NCBI GenBank assembly: GCA_900546265.1
Contig: URCA01000005.1
Location: 1-64,000 of the forward strand
Source of the DNA: an uncultured Oscillospiraceae bacterium
Lineage (GTDB): Bacteria > Bacillota > Clostridia > Oscillospirales > Acutalibacteraceae
Direction of reading: 5' to 3'
DNA length: 64,000 bases
Part shown: one piece after another, positions 7,658 through 15,465 of the stretch
How positions within the stretch are numbered: position 1 is the first letter of the stretch
Layout of the letters: every line of letters starts with the position of its first letter
Position numbers and translations under genes: made by a program
Notes under the pieces: generated by a model
What the model was told of the DNA's origin: nothing
Databases searched by the model: none
Seen by the model: the letters and a program-made list of their open reading frames with translations, nothing else

Positions 7658-8281
7658 ATGAACCGGACAACCCATAGCACCCCCGGCCTGACCCTGCAGG
7701 AATTCTTTGAACAGAACCGTCGTCTGCTGATATTTTTAGCCGTGTTTCTGGCGGGGGTATTGGGCGGCGTTCTGATATTTACGGTTTCGCACGCCTCTAT
7801 GGAGCATGAGCTGTCTCTTATGCTGGATATCCCCGCGATTCAAGGGGGCTTTCAGGGGGGCATGTCGGTTCTGTTTTCTTCTTGCTTTCTGACGTTTGTT
7901 CTGCTGCTGGCGCTGTTTCTGGCCGGTTTGTCCACATATGGAGCACCGGTCACGGTGCTGGTTCCCATCTTTTTCGGTCTGGGAGTGGGGCTGACTGAAG
8001 CCTATTACTACGGAGCCGGCCGGCCGGGCATTTTGTTTGTGGCGCTGTTGGTCGTACCGCGCACCTTGATTGCGGCCACCGCGCTGCTTATGGGCTGTTC
8101 CGAATCTCTGCGGATGTCTCTTTTGCTCAGCGGCCAGCTGCTTCCCAACGCGCATTGCGGTGGCTTGTGGCTGGATTTCCGGCTTTACTGTGTACGGTTT
8201 CTGGTCTTTTTCGGTCTGGCTTTTGCCGCGGGTGTGGTGGATGTATGTCTGCGGCTGGCGTGTTATTCCTGGTTTACCTGA
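7658..8281 (+). CDS. Polytopic membrane protein, SpoIIM-like (tentative)
   Basis: A 207-residue protein with about five membrane segments. The central stretch (LFLAGLSTYGAPVTVLVPIF then FGLGVGL) resembles the conserved core of stage II sporulation protein M, part of the DMP engulfment complex, but the match is by pattern only and SpoIIM's other landmarks are not clear. The ribosome site GGGAGGAATTAC precedes ATG 7658 and a TATGAT -10-like element lies just upstream. It sits between scfB and a DUF624 gene. It could equally be an unrelated integral membrane protein. Confidence 0.55.
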   Translation: MNRTTHSTPGLTLQEFFEQNRRLLIFLAVFLAGVLGGVLIFTVSHASMEHELSLMLDIPAIQGGFQGGMSVLFSSCFLTFVLLLALFLAGLSTYGAPVTVLVPIFFGLGVGLTEAYYYGAGRPGILFVALLVVPRTLIAATALLMGCSESLRMSLLLSGQLLPNAHCGGLWLDFRLYCVRFLVFFGLAFAAGVVDVCLRLACYSWFT

Positions 8282-8334
8282 ATCGTTGCCGCTGTCAGCG
8301 GCAGGAATTTTCAAGCACAAGGAGTTTGATAGCA

Positions 8335-9309
8335 GTGGCGGGATTTTTCGGCTTGTTTGACTACAGCAAGGAAGGACCGGGCATTGACAAAAATGCCCCG
8401 AAGAAAAAAGGCTTTATTGTCTTTTTTGAAATTTTCTTTCGCAAATTCTGGAAGCTTATCTGCGTCAATCTCTTATATGTTCTGATTTCCCTGCCGGTTC
8501 TTACCATGGGCTTGGCGGAAGCGGGTATGACGTATATCACCCGGAATTTTGCCCGAGAGAAACACGCTTTCGTTTCCGGCGACTTCTTTGACACTATCAA
8601 GAAGAATTGGAAACAGGCGCTGCCTTACGGCATAATCAACGTCATACTCAGCGTGCTGATTGCCTTTGATATCTGGTTCTTCAACGCCAACGCGGCCGCG
8701 GAAGAAGCCGGGATTATTCAGTATATCCTGCTGGCCGTCATTTTCATGGTCTTTATCGTCTTCTCGTTCATGAAATATTATATTCCCATGATGATCATCA
8801 CCTTCAAGCTTTCCCTTAAGCAGGTGTTTAAAAACAGCCTGATTTTTGCTTTTGCCGGCCTTAAACGGAATCTGCTTATTTCCCTGGTGCTTATCCTCTG
8901 CTATGCCGTGGGTTTCCTTCTGATTTGGGGGCTTGGCTATATCGGGATTACCATCGTTCTTTTCCTGTACATTCTGATTTTTCCGGCATTCCGTTCGTTG
9001 CTGATTCAATATAATGTATTTCCCCTTATTAAGAAACACATGATCGATCCTTACTATAAGGAGCATCCCGGTGAGGATAAAGACGCCAAACGGGCGTTGA
9101 ACATCGAGGACGAAGAAGATACAGCCGACGAGGAAGCGCCAGTGTTCCAGGATACCGGCCGTACTGTGAAGGACGAAGAGGAAGAGGGGGCTGGCGAGAA
9201 GAAACCGGCCCGCGTTTTGCCTAAGCAGTACAATGAGCAGGAGTTGAAACGCGGCAGGCGGATTTACAAGAAAGACGCGCGTCCGGATGACGATGACGAT
9301 ACCATCTGA
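8335..9309 (+). CDS. DUF624 (YesL-family) membrane protein with acidic tail
   Basis: The 324-residue protein begins with the DUF624 signature (MAGFFGLFDYSKEGPG, then FFEIFFRKFWKLI) and has about five membrane segments. Residues after about 240 form a long charged, Asp/Glu-rich cytosolic tail ending in a DDDDD cluster, not typical for the short YesL proteins. GTG at 8335 was chosen: AAGGAG lies 10 nt upstream, and the protein starts exactly at the family motif. YesL proteins are often found with sugar ABC transporters, but none is present here, so the role is unknown. It follows the SpoIIM-like gene by about 50 nt and probably shares its transcript. Confidence 0.82.
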   Translation: MAGFFGLFDYSKEGPGIDKNAPKKKGFIVFFEIFFRKFWKLICVNLLYVLISLPVLTMGLAEAGMTYITRNFAREKHAFVSGDFFDTIKKNWKQALPYGIINVILSVLIAFDIWFFNANAAAEEAGIIQYILLAVIFMVFIVFSFMKYYIPMMIITFKLSLKQVFKNSLIFAFAGLKRNLLISLVLILCYAVGFLLIWGLGYIGITIVLFLYILIFPAFRSLLIQYNVFPLIKKHMIDPYYKEHPGEDKDAKRALNIEDEEDTADEEAPVFQDTGRTVKDEEEEGAGEKKPARVLPKQYNEQELKRGRRIYKKDARPDDDDDTI

Positions 9310-9318
9310 ATGGAAAAC

Positions 9319-9412
9319 GAAAAGCCCATCTGCTTTTCTGCGATGTTCTTAACGGAGAATAGAGGACAGTATGTAACCGGAAGACAAAATGCCTTCCGGT
9401 TACTGCTTTTTA
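9319..9412 (+). terminator. Terminator hairpins after the DUF624 gene
   Basis: A small stem (gaaaagc 9319-9325 with gcttttc 9332-9338) is followed by a perfect 11-bp stem (gtaaccggaag 9373-9383 with cttccggttac 9393-9403) and the T-rich tgctttttat. The second one could also end the flavodoxin transcript arriving from the other side. Confidence 0.6.
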
Positions 9413-9414
9413 TG

Positions 9415-9489
9415 CGGCTTTTGCTGTGGGGTTGGTGAGGACTTCTACGGCAGGCATTCCGCTTTGCTTGGGAAGCTGGAACGCATAGT
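9415..9489 (-). pseudogene. Possible C-terminal gene remnant
   Basis: Just downstream of the flavodoxin stop, the minus strand reads in one frame as about 25 residues ending LPKQSGMPAVEVLTNPTAKA and a stop. It looks like an orphaned C-terminus without a start or ribosome site. I do not recognise the family. Its position at the edge of the AT-rich segment is what one expects from a recombination scar, but a short chance frame cannot be excluded. Confidence 0.25.
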
Positions 9490-9498
9490 GGATAATAA

Positions 9499-10149
9499 TC
9501 AGTAATCGAGATTTTGTATCCATTCGGAAACTTCTGTTTCCGATACCCCGGAAGAAAATCTCTTGCCTTCAAGCCAGTTGCCGGTTCCTGCCGCTTCCTT
9601 GAGCAACTTTCCGCTATCGCCTAAACCGGAGCTTGCCGATGTGCAGAAAGGGATTACTGTCTTTGCTGTAAAATCATTTGCTTCAATAAAACCGTTAACA
9701 GGCCATGCAGCAATTCCCCACCAAATAGGGTAACCTATGAACACGGTATCGTATTTATCGAAGTTGTCAACCGTTACGGTTGTCAGGGCAACCTTTCTTT
9801 CCGCGGGGTGCTCGTATTCATAAACAACACGGCTGTTTTCATCGTTCCAATTCAAATCCTCACGGCTGTAAGGCTTTACAGGTACAAGTTCGAACAGATC
9901 GCCACCTGTCACAGAAGCAATATGTTCGGCGGCTTTTTTGGTATTTTCTGTTGCAGAGTAGTAAACAACTAATGTTTTTTTGCCAGAAGCTTCATTTGAA
10001 GGCATTTCCGCCTCAGCATTTCCGCTGCCTGATTGCAGGTTTTCCAAAGTCCCGGATTGGCCGCCGGAGTGATCCGCGTTTTGACTGCCACAGGCAGTAA
10101 GAGATACTATAAGCAAAATGCTCATAATGATTGAAAATAATTTTTTCAT
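9499..10149 (-). CDS. Flavodoxin-domain lipoprotein
   Basis: A 216-residue protein with a lipoprotein signal peptide ending LTAC (Cys20), a short Gly/Ser/Asn-rich spacer and a flavodoxin fold from about residue 55 (TLVVYYSATENTKKAAEHIA binds the FMN phosphate; GYPIWWGIAAW and CTSASSGLG are the aromatic and 90s-loop equivalents). The anchor places an FMN redox domain outside the membrane, possibly taking electrons from an exported partner. It is the last gene of the leftward cluster behind the LysR gene, after the alpha/beta hydrolase. Confidence 0.88.
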   Translation of the reverse strand: MKKLFSIIMSILLIVSLTACGSQNADHSGGQSGTLENLQSGSGNAEAEMPSNEASGKKTLVVYYSATENTKKAAEHIASVTGGDLFELVPVKPYSREDLNWNDENSRVVYEYEHPAERKVALTTVTVDNFDKYDTVFIGYPIWWGIAAWPVNGFIEANDFTAKTVIPFCTSASSGLGDSGKLLKEAAGTGNWLEGKRFSSGVSETEVSEWIQNLDY

Positions 10150-10178
10150 AGTAAGTTTTCTTTACTACTCCTTTCTTT

Positions 10179-11168
10179 TCATTTCAAATTTGTTTTGAAA
10201 AACTGTTCTATTTTGTCAAAGGGAATTGCACTTTTTTTACCGCCATCATATAGATCGGTATGCACTGTATCAGGAATAATCATTAACTCCTTGTTATCTG
10301 TATAAGCGCTATCTCTCATCATATCGGAAAAGGCGTCCTTACTGAAGTAACAGGAATGTGCTTTTTCTCCGTGAATCATCAGCACTGCACTGCGGATTTC
10401 ATTGCTGTACCGTAAAATCGGCATATTCAGAAAGGACATACAGCCTGTAATATTCCAGCCCTCATTGGAGTTGAGAGAACGCTTGTGATAACCGCGTTCG
10501 GTTTTATAGTAATCGTAATAGTCTTTTACAAAAAATGGCGCGTCTTCAGGCAACGGGTCCACGACACCGCCACCACGCACATAAGTTCCGGATTTGTATT
10601 CTATTGTTCGTTGAGCGTTTAATGCTTTTCTTTTTTCATAACGATCTGGTTCGCTATCTTCAGAATCAAAGTAGCCTTTCGCGTTTACACGGCTCATGTC
10701 GTACATGGTCGAGGTTACAGTGGCTTTGATTCTGGTATCAATCGCCGCCGCATTTAGTGCAAGACCACCCCAACCGCATATGCCGATAATTCCAATTCTT
10801 TCACAGTCTACATTGTCCTGTATGGACAGAAAATCAACCGCTGCCTGAAAATCCTCGGTATTGATGTCGGGAGAAGCCATATATCTCGGTTCACCGCCGC
10901 TTTCACCCGTGAATGACGGGTCAAAGGCAATCGTAAGAAACCCTCGCTCTGCCATCGTTTGTGCATACAATCCGGATGCCTGTTCCTTAACTGCACCGAA
11001 AGGTCCGCTTACCGCAACTGCCGGAAGCTTACCCTGGGCATTTTTCGGCGTATACATATCCGCCGCAAGGGTAATTCCGTATCTGTTATGAAATGTTACT
11101 TTGCTATGATTTACTTTATCGCTTTTAGGATAGGTTTTATCCCATTCCTGTGTTAAATTTAATTTCAT
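10179..11168 (-). CDS. Alpha/beta hydrolase, dienelactone-hydrolase-like
   Basis: A 329-residue alpha/beta hydrolase. The nucleophile elbow is GICGWGG, with Cys rather than Ser at the nucleophile place; the acid and His regions are recognisable late in the protein (LMIHGEKAHSC and PDTVHTDLYD). Cys nucleophiles occur in dienelactone hydrolases, but the substrate is unknown. ATG 11168 (protein starts MKLNLTQEW) was chosen because a longer frame would overlap the aldo/keto reductase gene and AGAGG lies upstream. A gap of 43 nt follows that reductase gene, and the two are probably co-transcribed. Confidence 0.82.
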   Translation of the reverse strand: MKLNLTQEWDKTYPKSDKVNHSKVTFHNRYGITLAADMYTPKNAQGKLPAVAVSGPFGAVKEQASGLYAQTMAERGFLTIAFDPSFTGESGGEPRYMASPDINTEDFQAAVDFLSIQDNVDCERIGIIGICGWGGLALNAAAIDTRIKATVTSTMYDMSRVNAKGYFDSEDSEPDRYEKRKALNAQRTIEYKSGTYVRGGGVVDPLPEDAPFFVKDYYDYYKTERGYHKRSLNSNEGWNITGCMSFLNMPILRYSNEIRSAVLMIHGEKAHSCYFSKDAFSDMMRDSAYTDNKELMIIPDTVHTDLYDGGKKSAIPFDKIEQFFKTNLK

Positions 11169-11211
11169 CACGACTGCCTCTGTTATCTTTTTATTCTGAT
11201 TTATAAATGTA

Positions 11212-12102
11212 TTACCGGCTTTTTTTCTCTTTGCTGCAGTCCTGATGTTTTTTTCTTTCTTCAACCATGCCTACAAACCATTCAACCATGGATGGGTCCT
11301 GATGAGAGAAGAAGGAACTTTCATTTTTATCCAAAGCCGCAATGGTGGTCATCTCTTCCTCTGACAGCACAAAATCAAAAACGGCGAAGTTTTCCTTCAT
11401 ACGCTCGATATGTGTTGACTTCGGAATCACAACCACTCCGCGCTGAATATTCCAGCGCAGCATAACCTGTGCCGCTGATTTTCCGTGCTTTTCACCGATT
11501 TGCGAAAGGACCGGATTGTCAAATGTGCCTCCGCGCCCCTCCCCGAAAGGCGCCCAAGCTTCCAAACGGATATCATACTTGTCAGCCCACTCTTTTAAAT
11601 TTTTTTGCTGATTGAAAATATGCGTTTCCATCTGATTGACCATAGGTTTGATGCGGTTGAAAGACGCAAAATCGACCATACGATCGGCATAAAAGTTGGA
11701 GATTCCGATCGCGCGGATTTTTCCCTCATCGTATAATTCTTCCAGTGCTCTCCACGCACCGTAAGCATCGGAAAACGGCTGATGCAGTAGTACCAAATCC
11801 AGATAATCCGTTTTCAGCTTGCGAAGAGACTCCGCCACGGAAGCCTTTGTCTGCTCATAACCATAATGTTCAATCCACACTTTGGTGGTAAGGAAGATGT
11901 CTTCTCTCGGCACTCCGGATTTCTCAATAGCGGAGCCGACCTCCTCCTCGTTAAAATACGACTGTGCCGTGTCGATATGTCGGTACCCCACACTTAAGGC
12001 ATCCAGCACGCAGTGCTCACATTCTTCTTTTGTTACCTGATAAACGCCATAGCCCAAAATTGGCATTTTTATACCGTTTGATAATGTTACATATTCCATC
12101 AT
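11212..12102 (-). CDS. Aldo/keto reductase
   Basis: This is a 296-residue NAD(P)H-dependent carbonyl reductase of the AKR superfamily. It starts YVTLSNGIKMPILGYGVYQ, and the catalytic tetrad is visible: Asp and Tyr in DTAQSYFNE, Lys in TTKVW, His in LVLLHQPF. The cofactor-binding block IPKSTHIERMKEN is near the C-terminus. Its ATG overlaps the stop codon of the FMN reductase gene by 4 nt, which means translational coupling within the LysR-flanked operon. Confidence 0.92.
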   Translation of the reverse strand: MMEYVTLSNGIKMPILGYGVYQVTKEECEHCVLDALSVGYRHIDTAQSYFNEEEVGSAIEKSGVPREDIFLTTKVWIEHYGYEQTKASVAESLRKLKTDYLDLVLLHQPFSDAYGAWRALEELYDEGKIRAIGISNFYADRMVDFASFNRIKPMVNQMETHIFNQQKNLKEWADKYDIRLEAWAPFGEGRGGTFDNPVLSQIGEKHGKSAAQVMLRWNIQRGVVVIPKSTHIERMKENFAVFDFVLSEEEMTTIAALDKNESSFFSHQDPSMVEWFVGMVEERKKHQDCSKEKKSR

Positions 12103-12638
12103 AAAATGCTCCTTCCCATTTCATAGGCTTCGTTGTAAGCCGGAGTGTCTTTTATCTCTCCGACCTTCCAAGAGCCAATGCCGTAGATAATCCCCGCTTC
12201 TCTCGCTCCTGCAAGACAATCCTCCGTAAAACCGCGGAACGCTTCCATAGTACGGGTAAGGTTTCCTTTTTCGGTGTCAGCTGCTGTCATAATAAAGTAA
12301 AAATCCTTATCGGTAATTTCCGTGTATCTCGGAACGGTACGGTCAATGAAGGTTTTCATCTGTCCGTCCATCGTGTAGAAATAGACAGGTGTGGCAAGAA
12401 CGATCGCATCAGCCGTTACCATTTTGTCAAGAATTTCTGCCATATCATCTTTTTGAACGCATTTGTGCGTGGAGTTGCACACACCACAGCCACGGCAGTA
12501 ACCGATATTCTCTGATGCCAGAAATATCTTTTCTACCTTATGACCGCTTTCGGCCGCGCCTTTGGCAAATCTGTCACACAGTATATCGGAATTGCCGTTT
12601 TTTCTCGGACTTGCAGAAATAATCAATACACGTTTCAT
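12099..12638 (-). CDS. NADPH-dependent FMN reductase-like flavoprotein
   Basis: A 179-residue flavodoxin-fold protein: SASPRKNGNSDILCDRFAKG binds FMN phosphate, YCRGCGVC is the cysteine motif typical of the iron-sulfur-flavoprotein-like and multimeric NAD(P)H oxidoreductase group, and TPVYFYTMDGQMKTFIDR is the second flavin loop. ATG 12638 has GGGAGGG upstream and avoids overlap with the preceding gene; a longer open frame into that gene is not used. It is coupled to the aldo/keto reductase by a 4-nt overlap. Confidence 0.88.
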   Translation of the reverse strand: MKRVLIISASPRKNGNSDILCDRFAKGAAESGHKVEKIFLASENIGYCRGCGVCNSTHKCVQKDDMAEILDKMVTADAIVLATPVYFYTMDGQMKTFIDRTVPRYTEITDKDFYFIMTAADTEKGNLTRTMEAFRGFTEDCLAGAREAGIIYGIGSWKVGEIKDTPAYNEAYEMGRSIL

Positions 12639-12642
12639 TTGG

Positions 12643-12963
12643 TTATCCCTCCCAAATCTCTTTTGCCATACGCAGTGCCGCCCAAGCCTTTGGCCAGCCT
12701 GCATAAAAAGCCGCATGTGTAAGAATTTCCGCAATTTCTTCTTTTGTTACTCCGTGAATTTTCGCATTTGATAAGTGAAACTTTAAGGAGTTATCCAAAA
12801 TTCCGCTTGCCATCAATGCCGTCACCGTAACGATGCTTCTGTCTCTTGCGGACAGCTTATCTTCTCTCGACCAAATCTCGCCGAAGAGTATATCATCATT
12901 CACCTCGGCAAATTTCGGGGCAAATGTGCCGAGTTCGTCTCTTCCTGCTGTTACCTTCGCCAT
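12643..12963 (-). CDS. Carboxymuconolactone decarboxylase-family protein
   Basis: A 106-residue all-helical CMD-domain protein, with DRSIVTVTALMASG and the C-terminal HAAFYAGWPKAWAAL typical of the gamma-CMD subgroup. The CxxC pair of peroxidase-type AhpD is absent, so a thiol-peroxidase role is unlikely. Such proteins often accompany cupins and aldo/keto reductases in gut Firmicutes redox clusters. It begins 9 nt after the cupin gene stop and ends 4 nt before the FMN reductase start. Confidence 0.85.
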   Translation of the reverse strand: MAKVTAGRDELGTFAPKFAEVNDDILFGEIWSREDKLSARDRSIVTVTALMASGILDNSLKFHLSNAKIHGVTKEEIAEILTHAAFYAGWPKAWAALRMAKEIWEG

Positions 12964-12972
12964 AACAACACC

Positions 12973-13383
12973 TCATTTCAGTTTATCGTATTCTTCATCG
13001 GAAACAGGCTCGCACCATTCCGTCCCACAATTCTCACCCGGCACTTCGACTGCTAAATGCTGAAACCATGAGTCAGCCGACGCACCGTGCCAGTGCTTTA
13101 TCCCTGCCGGAATGTGAACGATATCTCCGGCTTTCAGCTTTCTTGCCGGCTTATCCCATTCCTGATACCAGCCTTCTCCTGCGGTAACAAGCAGCATTTG
13201 ACCGCCGTCCTTATCCGCATGATGGATATGCCAGTTGTTGCGGCATTTCGGCTCAAAGGTTACATTGCCGATAATGACCTGCTCTGTGGATAGCATATTC
13301 AAATAGCTCTGCCCGATAAAATACTGTGCAAAAGCTTCGTTTGCTCCTCCTATAGGGAATAGGCTCACTTCCGGTATATTCAT
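12973..13383 (-). CDS. Cupin-domain protein
   Basis: A single-domain cupin of 136 residues. Motif 1 is NNWHIHHADKDGGQMLLVTAGEGWYQE with the two metal-binding His and a Gln/Glu region, and motif 2 is IPAGIKHWHGAS. ATG 13383 has GGAGG 7 nt upstream and overlaps the upstream flavodoxin stop (ATGA). Cupins paired with CMD proteins are common in these clusters; the ligand cannot be read. Confidence 0.87.
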   Translation of the reverse strand: MNIPEVSLFPIGGANEAFAQYFIGQSYLNMLSTEQVIIGNVTFEPKCRNNWHIHHADKDGGQMLLVTAGEGWYQEWDKPARKLKAGDIVHIPAGIKHWHGASADSWFQHLAVEVPGENCGTEWCEPVSDEEYDKLK

Positions 13384-13898
13384 AGCAAATCCTCCCGAAC
13401 CCATTTTTCAATATCCTTTCTCGACCGTTTTACGCTGCCGCCGTGAATGGCAAGACCTTTTTCAACCTTTGCGGCAGGACACAGTTTTTTGATGTCGCTT
13501 AAGCTGCTGCCCAGACCACTGCCTTCGTGGGTACAGAAAGGTTTGATTGTTTTTCCGCTGAAATCAAAATGCTCCAGAAAAGTAAATACTGCCATAGGCA
13601 TGGTACTCCAATAGTTTGGATAGCCTAAATAAATCACATCATATTCGTCGAGCATTTCCGGGAAGCTTTTCAAATCGGGACGTGCGTTCTGCCGCTGATC
13701 AGCTTGCGCCTGTGCGATACATTCGTTGTAATCTCTTGCATAAGGCTTCAACTGCTCGAGTTTAAACAAATCAGCGCCTGTCAACTCTTTGATTATACCC
13801 GCTGCAACCTCCGTATTGCCGACTTCCAAGGTTTTAATCAGTCCGTTTACATAGTTATCATCGGCTCTTGAATAAAAAGCAATCAACTTTTTCGACAT
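13380..13898 (-). CDS. Flavodoxin
   Basis: A 172-residue cytosolic flavodoxin, related in sequence to the lipoprotein flavodoxin at the far end of the cluster: LGYPNYWSTMPMAVFTFLE and CTHEGSGLGSS align with its flavin loops. It starts MSKKLIAFYSRADDNYV, so the FMN phosphate loop is less canonical. ATG 13898 was preferred over an upstream in-frame start because GGAGG sits just before it. It is the first gene of the leftward operon, 116 nt from the divergent LysR gene, and is likely under that regulator. Confidence 0.88.
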   Translation of the reverse strand: MSKKLIAFYSRADDNYVNGLIKTLEVGNTEVAAGIIKELTGADLFKLEQLKPYARDYNECIAQAQADQRQNARPDLKSFPEMLDEYDVIYLGYPNYWSTMPMAVFTFLEHFDFSGKTIKPFCTHEGSGLGSSLSDIKKLCPAAKVEKGLAIHGGSVKRSRKDIEKWVREDLL

Positions 13899-13944
13899 TT
13901 CAATACCTCCATCCGTTTCTGCTAAAAGCATAACATAGAAATCC

Positions 13945-13973
13945 TTGACACAGAATATCCGATATGTTATCGT
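13945..13973 (+). promoter_or_regulatory. Probable promoter of the LysR gene
   Basis: A perfect TTGACA (13945-13950), 17-nt spacer and a weak TATCGT (13968-13973). The 23-bp palindrome begins at the next base and would cover the transcription start. Confidence 0.5.
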
Positions 13974-13996
13974 AGTATAAACTTAAAGTTTATACT
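13974..13996. promoter_or_regulatory. 23-bp palindromic operator candidate
   Basis: agtataaactt-a-aagtttatact is a perfect 11-bp inverted repeat with a one-base centre in the divergent intergenic region. It fits the T-N11-A dyad of LysR-type binding sites and overlaps the expected start point of the LysR transcript, consistent with autoregulation and activation of the opposite operon. Confidence 0.65.
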
Positions 13997-14014
13997 AGCG
14001 TTTGGAGGTACCCT

Positions 14015-14926
14015 ATGTATAATCCTATGCTTGATACTTTTATCGCCGTCAGCAACTACGGTAGCTTTACCAAAGCGGCGGAGCATCTGTATATTTCACC
14101 CACTGCCGTTATGAAACAGATGAACGCGCTTGAAAGCCATCTAAACTTAAAGCTGATTGAACGAACTCCGTCAGGCGTACATATAACGCCGGCAGGGAAG
14201 GTAATTTACCGTGACGCAAAGTTTATGATCGATTACTCAAAAAAGTCCATTGCCGCCGCAAATACCGCCATGCATACCTATGACACCACCTTCTGCGTTG
14301 GTACATCTTTGCTCAATCCCGCAAAGCCTTTTATGGATTTGTGGTACAAGGTAAATCAAAGTTTTCCTGACTACAAGCTGCATCTCGTTCCTTTTGAAGA
14401 TAATCACGAGGGCATTTTGTCGGAAATCGAAAAGTTGGGTGAAAAATTTGATTTCTTAATTGGCGTATGTGATTCCAAGGTGTGGCTGTCTTTATGCCAT
14501 TTTCTGCCGCTTGGGAGAAACAAAAAAATGATTGCGGTATCAAGAGAACATCCTCTTGCATCGAAAAGCCGTATTGATATCAAAGATTTATACGGCGAAA
14601 CACTTATGATGGTGAGTGCGGGAGATTCCGGTGTAAATGATTTCATACGCAATGATTTGGAAAAAAATCACCCGCAGATTCATATTGAAGACACGCCTTA
14701 CTTTTATGATTTATCTGTATTTAACCGCTGTGCAGAGACCAGAAATGTTCTGCTTACGATTGAATGTTGGCAGGAAGTTCATCCTGGTCTTGTCTCTATC
14801 CCTGTCAATTGGGATTATAGTATTCCTTTTGGACTTCTTTACAGCTTTCATGCGCCGGAGGATGTGCTGAGATTTGTTAAGGCGGCGGAGAACATAACGC
14901 TCTCTGCAAAAAATAGAAGCGTATAG
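14015..14926 (+). CDS. LysR-family transcriptional regulator
   Basis: A 303-residue LysR regulator: N-terminal winged helix-turn-helix (DTFIAVSNYGSFTKAAEHLY then MKQMNALESHLNLKLIERT) and a C-terminal periplasmic-binding-like effector domain. It is transcribed divergently from the flavodoxin-cupin-CMD-reductase operon, the usual arrangement for a LysR regulator and its target. GGAGG is upstream of ATG 14015. Base composition is visibly AT-richer than the genes on either side of the island, in line with acquisition of the whole unit. The inducer is unknown; a redox or aromatic compound would fit the target genes. Confidence 0.92.
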   Translation: MYNPMLDTFIAVSNYGSFTKAAEHLYISPTAVMKQMNALESHLNLKLIERTPSGVHITPAGKVIYRDAKFMIDYSKKSIAAANTAMHTYDTTFCVGTSLLNPAKPFMDLWYKVNQSFPDYKLHLVPFEDNHEGILSEIEKLGEKFDFLIGVCDSKVWLSLCHFLPLGRNKKMIAVSREHPLASKSRIDIKDLYGETLMMVSAGDSGVNDFIRNDLEKNHPQIHIEDTPYFYDLSVFNRCAETRNVLLTIECWQEVHPGLVSIPVNWDYSIPFGLLYSFHAPEDVLRFVKAAENITLSAKNRSV

Positions 14927-14929
14927 ATC

Positions 14930-14970
14930 GCAAGGAACCGTCGTGCTATAGCATCTCGACGGTTCCTTGC
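14930..14970. terminator. Bidirectional hairpin after the LysR gene
   Basis: A perfect 14-bp stem (14930-14943 with 14957-14970) follows the LysR stop by 3 nt and separates it from the convergent AbrB-like gene. There is no T run, so its efficiency is uncertain. It marks the right edge of the AT-rich island. Confidence 0.6.
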
Positions 14971-15038
14971 ATCTGTATCCTATTTGGTTTTCATATTTCT
15001 TCGTTAAGGACATTCCGCTTTTGGTAGACAGGCTAAGT

Positions 15039-15284
15039 TTACAGTTTACGGGCGATTTCCGCCGCGCAGGCGGGGCAGATGTTCCGCCCCTTGAACGTGC
15101 TGATGTCTTTGGCGTTGCCGCAGAACACGCAGGCGGGCTGATACTTTTTCAGAATAATGGTGTTATCCTCGATGAAGATCTCGAGAGAATCGCTGTCTCC
15201 GATTTCCAGGGTACGGCGCAGTTCAATAGGCAAGACAATGCGGCCAAGGCCGTCAATTTTGCGGACGATACCGGTTGATTTCAT
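15039..15284 (-). CDS. AbrB/SpoVT-type transition regulator with zinc-finger tail
   Basis: An 81-residue DNA-binding protein. Residues 1-45 are the swapped-hairpin AbrB domain (STGIVRKIDGLGRIVLPIEL, then IGDSDSLEIFIEDNTIILKK). The C-terminal part has CVFCG and CPAC, a two-pair zinc ribbon often found in clostridial AbrB-like proteins. AbrB-family proteins control entry into stationary phase or sporulation. The start at 15284 has GGAGG upstream. It is divergent from feoAB. Confidence 0.9.
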   Translation of the reverse strand: MKSTGIVRKIDGLGRIVLPIELRRTLEIGDSDSLEIFIEDNTIILKKYQPACVFCGNAKDISTFKGRNICPACAAEIARKL

Positions 15285-15371
15285 GTTATTTCCTCCATTT
15301 AACATTTCGCAGAACAGGGCGTTGGTCGCTTCTGCGTTTGTTTGATTTTGTCGATTTTCGCCGACATTTTT

Positions 15372-15400
15372 ATAGTACCAATTTCTGTCTAAATTGTCAA
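15372..15400 (-). promoter_or_regulatory. Promoter of the AbrB-like gene
   Basis: On the minus strand a perfect TTGACA (15400-15395), 17-nt spacer and extended -10 TGGTACTAT (core 15377-15372), leaving a leader of about 80 nt. Confidence 0.75.
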
Positions 15401-15437
15401 CGGATTATATGTGGAAAAAATGTAAGAGTGGCAGAGA

Positions 15438-15454
15438 TGTGGCATATTGCCACA
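15438..15454. promoter_or_regulatory. Palindromic operator candidate between abrB-like and feoA
   Basis: TGTGGCA-TAT-TGCCACA is a perfect 7-bp dyad just upstream of the feo -35. A further half site GTGGCA lies at 15429-15434, ten bases before the first half of the dyad. It does not match the Fur or DtxR consensus. It could serve either divergent promoter. Confidence 0.45.
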
Positions 15455-15465
15455 CAATTTCAATA

